Assembly (NCBI RefSeq): GCF_017873095.1
Contig: NZ_JAGGJU010000001.1
Location: 248,001-312,000 of the forward strand
DNA from: Heterorhizobium halophytocola
GTDB lineage: Bacteria; Pseudomonadota; Alphaproteobacteria; Rhizobiales; Rhizobiaceae
Length of the DNA: 64,000 nucleotides
Direction: 5' to 3'
In this document: positions 58,129-64,000 of the stretch, piece by piece
Layout: each line of letters opens with the position of its first letter
Numbering within the stretch: the stretch's first letter is position 1
Notes under the pieces: model-generated
Database searches by the model: none
What the model saw: the letters and a program-made list of their open reading frames with translations, nothing else
Told to the model about the DNA's origin: nothing
Position numbers and translations under genes: made by a program

Positions 58129-59133
58129 ATGACTGTAAAGGTTGCCATCAACGGCTTCGGCCGCATCGGCCGCAATGTGCTTCGCGGCATCATCGAATCG
58201 GGCCGCACCGATATCGAGGTCGTGGCCATCAACGACCTGGGCCCGGTCGAGACCAATGCCCATCTGCTGCGTCATGACAGCGTCCACGGCAAGTTCCCGG
58301 CAACCGTCACGGTCGAGGGCGACACCATCGTCATCGACGGCGGCAAGCCGATCAAGGTGACCGCCGTGCGCGACCCGAAGGACCTGCCCTGGGCCGACGT
58401 CGATATCGCCCTGGAATGCACCGGCATCTTCACCTCGAAGGAAAAGGCCTCGCTGCACCTGCAGAACGGCTCCAAGCGCGTCCTCGTCTCGGCTCCGTCA
58501 GACGGCGCCGACAAGACGATCGTCTACGGCGTCAACCACGATGCCCTGACCAAGGACGACCTGGTCGTCTCCAACGCGTCCTGCACGACCAACTGCCTGG
58601 CTCCGGTCGCCTACGTCCTGCACAAGGCCTTCGGCATCGAAAAGGGCTACATGACGACCATTCACTCCTACACGGGTGACCAGCCGACGCTCGACACGAT
58701 GCACAAGGATCTCTACCGCGCCCGCGCGGCAGCGCTCTCGATGATCCCGACCTCGACCGGTGCGGCCAAGGCCGTCGGCCTCGTGCTGCCGGAACTCAAG
58801 GGCAAGCTCGACGGCTCGTCGATCCGCGTGCCGACCCCGAATGTTTCGGTCGTCGACCTGAAATTCGTCCCCTCGCGCAATGTCACGGCGGAAGAAATCA
58901 ACGCTGCGATCAAGTCGGCTGCCGAAGGCGAGCTGAAGGGCATCCTGGCCTATACGGAAGAGCCGCTGGTTTCCGTCGACTTCAACCACGACTCGCATTC
59001 GTCGAGCTTCGCGGCAGCCCAGACCAAGGTGCTCGACGGCAATTTCGTCCGCATCCTGTCCTGGTACGACAATGAATGGGGCTTCTCCAACCGCATGGCC
59101 GACACGGCCGTCGCAATGGCGAAGCTCATCTGA
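58129..59133 (+). CDS. gap: Glyceraldehyde-3-phosphate dehydrogenase
   Basis: A 334-residue type I NAD-dependent enzyme for the glyceraldehyde-3-phosphate step of glycolysis and gluconeogenesis. The NAD motif [15 protein letters not shown] is at the N-terminus and the catalytic cysteine is C152 in [12 protein letters not shown]. The C-terminal [13 protein letters not shown] is typical. ATG 58129 is chosen because GCGGGAG precedes it; an in-frame GTG at 58120 is possible. A terminator follows, so pgk has a separate transcript. Confidence 0.98.
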   Translation: MTVKVAINGFGRIGRNVLRGIIESGRTDIEVVAINDLGPVETNAHLLRHDSVHGKFPATVTVEGDTIVIDGGKPIKVTAVRDPKDLPWADVDIALECTGIFTSKEKASLHLQNGSKRVLVSAPSDGADKTIVYGVNHDALTKDDLVVSNASCTTNCLAPVAYVLHKAFGIEKGYMTTIHSYTGDQPTLDTMHKDLYRARAAALSMIPTSTGAAKAVGLVLPELKGKLDGSSIRVPTPNVSVVDLKFVPSRNVTAEEINAAIKSAAEGELKGILAYTEEPLVSVDFNHDSHSSSFAAAQTKVLDGNFVRILSWYDNEWGFSNRMADTAVAMAKLI

Positions 59134-59182
59134 TTTCGGCGACCGGCCGCCCCGCGGCCGGTCCACAGCCGAAGCAAAAAGG

Positions 59183-59212
59183 AAGCGGGTCCCCGGGGGC
59201 CCGCTTTATTTG
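59183..59212 (+). terminator. Terminator after gap
   Basis: AAGCGGG (59183-59189) pairs with CCCGCTT (59200-59206) with GC-rich inner pairing, followed by TTATTTG. It ends gap before the antiporter gene. Confidence 0.75.
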
Positions 59213-59325
59213 TTTCAACAGTGCCTTGAGCCGATCATCTTTAACGGCCACAATTCGAATGGCGGATGATTTGCGGTCATCAAGGGTCATAGAAAACACA
59301 ACACAAGACATGAGGGCGGCCAGCG

Positions 59326-61179
59326 TTGGAAACCTTTTACATCGTCACGCTGATATTGACGGCGTTGATCCTGTTAGCGGCATTTTCCAGCCTTATCGCC
59401 TTTCGTTTCGGCGCCCCCCTCCTCCTGCTGTTCCTGATCATCGGCCTGGTGGCCGGCGTCGACGGCTTCGGGATCGAATTCTCGAGCAATACCGCGGCTT
59501 ACGCGATCGGCTCGATCGCGCTGTCGATCATCCTATTTGACTCCGGCTATCGCACCTCGCCCCATTCCTTTAAGGTGGCCGCGGTGCCGGCGCTGACACT
59601 CTCCACCGTCGGCGTGCTGGTCACGGCCGGACTGTTCGGCCTGCTGGCCACCCTGCTCTTCGACTTCAGCTATCTTCAGGGCCTGTTGCTCGGCTCGATC
59701 GTCGCCTCGACGGATGCGGCGGCCGTCTTCTTCCTGCTACGCATCGGCGGCATCAACATCCGCGACAAGGTGCGCTCGACCCTCGAGGTCGAATCGGGCA
59801 CCAACGATCCCATGGCGATCTTCCTGACGATGGCGCTGGTCGGCCTGGTCGCCAGCGACGAGAAGGCGGTCGGCCTCGAGATCATCTGGCTGTTCATCAC
59901 CCAGATGGGTCTTGGTGTCCTGCTCGGCTTCGGCGGCGGCTATGTCATCACCTTCATCGCCAGGCACCTGACTATCGACCGCGGCCTGTTGCCGATCGTT
60001 GTGCTGGCCCTGTCTCTGGTAGTGTTTGCCTTCACCGGTGCCGTCGGTGGCAGCGGTTTCCTCGCCGTCTATGTCGCCGGCATCGTCGCGGGTAATCGCA
60101 AGCTGCCGGCCACCGCCAGCATATCGCGCTTCCAGGACGGCATGACCTGGCTTGCCCAGATCATCATGTTCCTGGTGCTCGGACTGCTGGCGACGCCGTC
60201 GGACTTCCTCGTCATCCTGATACCCTCCGTCGTGCTGGCGCTGTTCCTCGTCTTCATCGCCAGACCGATCGCCGTCTGGCTCTGCCTGCTGCCACTCGAC
60301 TTCACCCAGCGCGAGACGACCTTCGTCGCCTGGGTCGGCCTGCGCGGCGCGGTCTCGATCCTGCTCGCCATCCTGCCGGTGATGGGCGGACTGGAGAACG
60401 GTCATATCTATTTCAACGCCACCTTCATTGTCGTCATGCTGTCGCTCGCCATCCAGGGCTGGACCATCAAGCCGCTGGCAAAGGCGCTCGGGCTGATCGT
60501 GCCGCCGCGCATGGGCGCCATCGAGAAGTTCGAGCTCGACCTGCCGGGCACGGCCAATCACGAGCTTCTGTCCTACCGCGTGGTGGCCGGAAGCCCTGTG
60601 GTCAACGGCGAGCGCGTACCGCGCTGGGCCATGCCCTCGCTTGTCATTCGCGACGGCAAGTCCATGCGCTACCAGTATGCCGGACGTCTGCGCGAAGGCG
60701 ACCATGTCTATCTGTTCATCGCGCCCGGCTATTCGCGCCTGCTCGACCGGCTGTTTGCCGAGCGCACGACGCTGGCCGAGGACGATAGCGAATTCTTCGG
60801 CATGTTCACCATTTCGCCGGCCCGCCCGGCCGAGGAACTGGATGCCGCCTATGGCCCGCACCTGATTGCCGAGAGCGACAAGGGCAAGACGATTGCCGAG
60901 GTGATCGAGGCACGTATCGGCAGCAAGCCGGAATATGGCGACCGCGTACGGATCGGCAATGTGATCCTGATCGTCCGCGACACCGACGACAACGAGCGCA
61001 TTTCGGCCGTCGGCATTTCGCTGGAGGCCGTGGCACCGGCAACGCGCCTGCCGATCTTCCTCAATTTGCGCGAACTCTCGCCCGCCTTCCGCGAAATCAT
61101 GCTGCGCGTGCGCGCCAAGCGCCGCGCGGTCAGGGCCAAGGTAAAGGAAGCAGAGGCGGCAAAGGAAAATGCCGGCTGA
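59326..61179 (+). CDS. CPA1-type cation/proton antiporter with C-terminal regulatory domain
   Basis: A 617-residue antiporter. About twelve transmembrane segments carry the CPA1/NhaP2-like core: SIIASTDAAAVFFLLR-like segment (seen as VASTDAAAVFFLL), ESGTNDPMAIFLTM and WVGLRGAVSILLAILP. The soluble C-terminus has a TrkA_C-like region (GSPVVNGERVPRWAMPSLVIRDGKSM and following). E. coli NhaP2 exports potassium. A TTG start at 59326 is used because it is the first in-frame start of family-like sequence. It is inserted between gap and pgk. Ion specificity is not readable from sequence. Confidence 0.88.
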   Translation: METFYIVTLILTALILLAAFSSLIAFRFGAPLLLLFLIIGLVAGVDGFGIEFSSNTAAYAIGSIALSIILFDSGYRTSPHSFKVAAVPALTLSTVGVLVTAGLFGLLATLLFDFSYLQGLLLGSIVASTDAAAVFFLLRIGGINIRDKVRSTLEVESGTNDPMAIFLTMALVGLVASDEKAVGLEIIWLFITQMGLGVLLGFGGGYVITFIARHLTIDRGLLPIVVLALSLVVFAFTGAVGGSGFLAVYVAGIVAGNRKLPATASISRFQDGMTWLAQIIMFLVLGLLATPSDFLVILIPSVVLALFLVFIARPIAVWLCLLPLDFTQRETTFVAWVGLRGAVSILLAILPVMGGLENGHIYFNATFIVVMLSLAIQGWTIKPLAKALGLIVPPRMGAIEKFELDLPGTANHELLSYRVVAGSPVVNGERVPRWAMPSLVIRDGKSMRYQYAGRLREGDHVYLFIAPGYSRLLDRLFAERTTLAEDDSEFFGMFTISPARPAEELDAAYGPHLIAESDKGKTIAEVIEARIGSKPEYGDRVRIGNVILIVRDTDDNERISAVGISLEAVAPATRLPIFLNLRELSPAFREIMLRVRAKRRAVRAKVKEAEAAKENAG

Positions 61180-61257
61180 TCGCCTTTGCATCGACGGGCG
61201 GGCGGAGTAAAGTCCAGACAGACCCTCAATTTCACTGATATAACAACAGGAAGTCTC

Positions 61258-62457
61258 ATGCCTGCCTTCAAGACAATCGATGACCTTGGCGATGCAAGCG
61301 GCAAACGCGCCCTGGTGCGCGTCGACCTCAACGTGCCCGTTTCCGACGGCAAGGTGAGCGACGCGACCCGTATCGAGCGCGTAGCCCCGACGATCCGGGA
61401 ACTGTCGCAGAAGGGCGCCAAGGTCATCCTGCTCGCCCATTTCGGCCGGCCGAAAGGCGAGGCCGTCGCCGACATGTCGCTGAAGCCGATCGCCATCGCT
61501 GTCGAGGAAGTGCTCGACCAGCACGTCGCCTTTGCCGGCGACTGCATCGGCACGGCGGCCGAGGACGCGATCGCCGCGATGAACAACGGCGACATCCTGC
61601 TTCTGGAAAACACCCGCTTCCACAAGGGCGAGGAAAAGAACACGCCGGAATTTGCAGCCGCGCTGGCAAAGCTCGGCGACATCTATGTCAATGACGCGTT
61701 TTCCGCAGCCCACCGCGCCCATGCCTCGACGGAGGGCCTGGCCCACTATCTGCCGGCCTATGCCGGCCGCACCATGCAGGCTGAACTCGAAGCGCTGGAA
61801 AAGGGCCTCGGCGCGCCGAAGCGGCCTGTCGTCGCCATTGTTGGCGGCGCCAAGGTGTCGACCAAGATCGACCTGCTCAGCAATCTGGTCACCAGGGTCG
61901 ACGCGCTGGTGATCGGTGGCGGCATGGCCAATACCTTCCTGGCCGCCCAGGGCATCGATGTCGGCAAGTCGCTCTGCGAGCATGACCTCGCCGACACCGC
62001 CCGGCAGATCCTGAAGGACGCCGAAGCCGCCGGCTGCGCCATCGTTCTGCCGGTCGACGGCGTGGTCGCCCGCGAATTCAAGGCCAATGCCGACAACGAG
62101 ACGGTGGACGTTAACGCCATCCCGGCAGACGCCATGATGCTCGACGTCGGACCGAAATCGGTCGAAAAGGTCAATGAGTGGATTTCCAAGGGCGCGACGC
62201 TCGTCTGGAACGGCCCGCTCGGTGCCTTCGAGATCCCGCCCTTCGATACCGCGACGGTGTCTGCGGCCAGACATGCCGCCGAATGCACCAAGGCCGGCAC
62301 GCTGACCTCGGTTGCCGGCGGCGGCGACACGGTGGCGGCCCTCAACCATGCCGGTGTCGCCGACGACTTCACCTATGTCTCGACGGCCGGCGGTGCTTTC
62401 CTCGAATGGATGGAAGGCAAGGAACTGCCGGGCGTCGCGGTTCTGACTGCCGCCTGA
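61258..62457 (+). CDS. pgk: Phosphoglycerate kinase
   Basis: A 399-residue kinase transferring phosphate from 1,3-bisphosphoglycerate to ADP. Motifs are [63 protein letters not shown] and [17 protein letters not shown] 61258 is the conserved start; upstream in-frame codons are not family-like. It ends in a strong terminator before fba. Its place after the antiporter and before fba matches the S. meliloti tkt-gap-pgk-fba order. Confidence 0.98.
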   Translation: MPAFKTIDDLGDASGKRALVRVDLNVPVSDGKVSDATRIERVAPTIRELSQKGAKVILLAHFGRPKGEAVADMSLKPIAIAVEEVLDQHVAFAGDCIGTAAEDAIAAMNNGDILLLENTRFHKGEEKNTPEFAAALAKLGDIYVNDAFSAAHRAHASTEGLAHYLPAYAGRTMQAELEALEKGLGAPKRPVVAIVGGAKVSTKIDLLSNLVTRVDALVIGGGMANTFLAAQGIDVGKSLCEHDLADTARQILKDAEAAGCAIVLPVDGVVAREFKANADNETVDVNAIPADAMMLDVGPKSVEKVNEWISKGATLVWNGPLGAFEIPPFDTATVSAARHAAECTKAGTLTSVAGGGDTVAALNHAGVADDFTYVSTAGGAFLEWMEGKELPGVAVLTAA

Positions 62458-62491
62458 CGCCTCCCGCAACCCGCTATCGGCCTCATGCAAG

Positions 62492-62519
62492 GCGGCGCCC
62501 GAAACGGCGCCGCTTTTTT
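62492..62519 (+). terminator. Terminator after pgk
   Basis: GCGGCGCC (62492-62499) pairs with GGCGCCGC (62506-62513) and is followed by six T. Confidence 0.88.
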
Positions 62520-62558
62520 CATGACCGAAGTCGATCCGATTTTTTCTCCGGAACATTC

Positions 62559-62586
62559 AAACGATTGAATTCATTTTCAATCGTTT
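62559..62586. promoter_or_regulatory. Perfect 11-bp inverted repeat upstream of fba, operator candidate
   Basis: AAACGATTGAA (62559-62569) and TTCAATCGTTT (62576-62586) are exact inverted copies with a 6-base centre. It lies 77-104 bases upstream of the fba start, in promoter position, and has no T run, so an operator is more likely than a terminator. LacI-type regulators such as PckR control gluconeogenic genes including fba in S. meliloti; whether this matches their site is not checked. Confidence 0.55.
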
Positions 62587-62662
62587 CAACAACTTAGCCC
62601 ATATTTTCCTGCCTCGAAACATCTGCTAACGCAGATTCAGGATGAACCCGGAGAAAGATCCC

Positions 62663-63688
62663 ATGAGTGAACGTCTGGAAGAAATTGCCGTCAAAATGGT
62701 CGCCGATGGCAAGGGCTTGCTGGCTGCCGACGAATCGACGAGCACCATCAAGAAACGCTTCGACAGCATTGGACTGGAATCGACAGAGACAAGCCGGCGT
62801 GATTATCGCGAAATGCTGTTCCGCTCGGATGAGGCGATGACGAAGCACATTTCCGGCGTCATCCTGTTCGAGGAAACGCTCTACCAGAAGGCCGCAGATG
62901 GCACCTCCTTTGTCGATCTGATCAAGAAGGCCGGCGCCATTCCCGGCATCAAGGTCGACACCGGCGCCAAGCCGATGGCCGCCTTCCCGGGCGAGACCGT
63001 GACCGAGGGTCTCGACGGGCTGCGCGAACGACTGGCCGCCTACCACAGGGCCGGCGCCCGCTTCGCCAAGTGGCGTGGCGTGATCGCCATCGGCGAGAAC
63101 CGCCCGACCTGGGGCAGCATCAAGGCCAATTCGCAGGCGCTCGCCCGCTATGCCGCACTCTGCCAGGAAGCCGGCATCGTGCCGATCGTCGAACCGGAAG
63201 TGCTGATGGATGGCGATCCGGGCAACCATTCGATCGACACCTGCGCCGAGGTGACCGAGAAGGTGCTGAATACCGTCTTTGCCGATCTCTATGACGCCCG
63301 CGTCAATCTGGAAGGCATGATCCTGAAGCCCAACATGGTCATCGACGGCAAGAAGCTGCGCCAGGCCTCGGCCGCCGAAGTGGCCGAAAAGACGGTGAAG
63401 GTGCTGAAGGCAACCGTGCCCTCCGCCGTTCCCGGCATCGCCTTCCTCTCGGGCGGCCAGACCTCGGAAGAAGCGACAGCCCATCTGTCGGCGATGATCG
63501 CCAACTACGACCTCCCCTGGAAGCTCACCTTCTCCTATGGCCGCGCGCTGCAGGAAGATGCGCTGAACGCATGGGGTGGCAAGTCGGAAAACGTGGCGGC
63601 AGGCCAGCGCGCCTTTACCCACCGGGCCCGGATGAACGGCCTGGCGGCACTCGGCAACTGGAAGAAGGAACTGGAGCGCGCGGCCTGA
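62663..63688 (+). CDS. fbaB: Class I fructose-bisphosphate aldolase
   Basis: A 341-residue Schiff-base aldolase splitting fructose-1,6-bisphosphate. Typical class I segments are LLAADESTSTIKKRFDSIGLESTE, HISGVILFEETLYQKAADG, AKWRGVIAIGENRPTWGSIKANSQALARYA, VPIVEPEVLMDGDPGNHSIDTC and GMILKPNMVIDGKKL, with the active lysine in the last. Class I enzymes need no metal, unlike class II fba. ATG 62663 is chosen over 62642 because GGAG lies directly before it. A terminator follows. Confidence 0.95.
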   Translation: MSERLEEIAVKMVADGKGLLAADESTSTIKKRFDSIGLESTETSRRDYREMLFRSDEAMTKHISGVILFEETLYQKAADGTSFVDLIKKAGAIPGIKVDTGAKPMAAFPGETVTEGLDGLRERLAAYHRAGARFAKWRGVIAIGENRPTWGSIKANSQALARYAALCQEAGIVPIVEPEVLMDGDPGNHSIDTCAEVTEKVLNTVFADLYDARVNLEGMILKPNMVIDGKKLRQASAAEVAEKTVKVLKATVPSAVPGIAFLSGGQTSEEATAHLSAMIANYDLPWKLTFSYGRALQEDALNAWGGKSENVAAGQRAFTHRARMNGLAALGNWKKELERAA

Positions 63689-63731
63689 GGGCCCAGCCAG
63701 GCGCACCCTTCTCTATTGTCATCGTGACAGG

Positions 63732-63758
63732 AAAGGCACTCCCCGCGAGTGCCTTTTT
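63732..63758 (+). terminator. Terminator after fba
   Basis: AAAGGCACTC (63732-63741) pairs exactly with GAGTGCCTTT (63747-63756), followed by further T. Confidence 0.88.
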
Positions 63759-63795
63759 CTTTAGGTTTGCACCCCGCACACCTTAAGGAGATCCC

Positions 63796-64000
63796 ATGCC
63801 TGAATGCCGCTTCGTCACCGTCGATGTCTTCACCGCAGAGCGGTTCAGCGGCAATCCCCTTGCCGTGGTCTTCAACGCCGAGGACCTGAGCGATCTGCAG
63901 ATGCAGGCGGTCGCCGCCGAGTTCGGCTATTCCGAGACAACCTTCGTCCTGCCACCGCAGGACACTGCCAATACCGCGCAGGTGAGGATTTTCACGCCGG
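63796..64000 (+). CDS. PhzF-family isomerase, 5' part only
   Basis: The first 68 residues are in the window; the gene runs off the right edge. The start follows AAGGAG. The N-terminus ECRFVTVDVFTAERFSGNPLAVVFNA and the following GYSETTFVLPP are the PhzF signature, with the glutamate of SETTF as the predicted catalytic residue. PhzF enzymes isomerise dihydrohydroxyanthranilate in phenazine makers, but most homologues have unknown substrates. No phenazine genes are visible. Confidence 0.9.
   Translation, partial: MPECRFVTVDVFTAERFSGNPLAVVFNAEDLSDLQMQAVAAEFGYSETTFVLPPQDTANTAQVRIFTP

Noticed and set aside
59737-62556. Minus-strand open frame of 939 codons opposite the antiporter and pgk
   Set aside because: Spans two real genes and a terminator on the other strand; His/Asp/Arg-rich shadow.

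Overview
The window is chromosomal DNA of a high-GC alphaproteobacterium, most likely a member of the Rhizobiaceae (Rhizobium/Agrobacterium/Sinorhizobium relatives). This rests on gene content and order recognised from the sequence: the serA-alaE-serC block with a serC-type leader, sqdBDC in the order known from Sinorhizobium meliloti, ybgC-tolQRAB-pal-ybgF-tilS-ftsH-glmM, and tkt-gap-pgk-class I fba. There is also a perfect CtrA box and a candidate alphaproteobacterial 6S RNA beside zapA. I saw no tRNA, rRNA, CRISPR array, insertion sequence or phage, so this is mostly stable core genome with a few accessory inserts.

Layout. 1-1.4 kb: 3' end of a Crp/Fnr regulator and an SdiA-regulated-type beta-propeller protein. 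1.5-8.8 kb: a catabolic island with a fused HyuA/HyuB (5-oxoprolinase/hydantoinase) gene, divergent from a TRAP transporter (SBP, small and large permease) and a MarR-like regulator. 8.9-13.2 kb: a lytic transglycosylase lipoprotein, a Tim44-domain protein and a cyanide-insensitive-type cydAB oxidase with its small DUF2474 subunit. 13.6-15.7 kb: an accessory cassette of an XRE regulator and two proteins I cannot assign, joined by a structured leader. 15.8-20.3 kb: serA, alaE, serC and an outer-membrane protein under a CtrA box. 20.6-26.5 kb: LLM oxidoreductase, ruvC, a toxin-antitoxin module, ruvA, ruvB, metallophosphoesterase, Nudix and DUF2945 genes. 26.5-29.5 kb: sqdBDC sulfolipid synthesis. 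29.6-40.9 kb: Tol-Pal envelope cluster, tilS, ftsH, glmM. 40.9-47.5 kb: oxidoreductase, bdcR/bdcA, yebC, stress flavoprotein-like protein, metallo-hydrolase, ymdB, 5-formyl-THF cyclo-ligase. 47.6-54.7 kb: a chemoreceptor, glf, and the sulfate activation operon cysD-cysNC-cysQ. 54.8-64 kb: 6S RNA, zapA, a DUF4164 protein, then tkt-gap-(antiporter)-pgk-fba and the start of a phzF-like gene.

How the genes work together. serA, serC and alaE make serine and export alanine. ruvC, ruvA and ruvB form the Holliday junction resolvasome, but ruvC and ruvA are separated by an AbrB/PIN pair that has its own promoter and palindromic operator. tolQRAB-pal-ybgF couples inner- and outer-membrane constriction. 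cysDNCQ supplies PAPS/sulfite, and sqdBDC uses sulfite for sulfolipid. tkt, gap, pgk and fba carry lower-glycolysis/gluconeogenesis flux, and fba is preceded by a perfect inverted repeat that looks like an operator.

Best candidates for something undescribed: (i) the XRE plus two-unknown-gene cassette, whose 13951-14006 leader contains two interlocking perfect inverted repeats in H-type pseudoknot order; (ii) the toxin-antitoxin module wedged inside the ruv locus; (iii) the perfect inverted repeat in front of fba.
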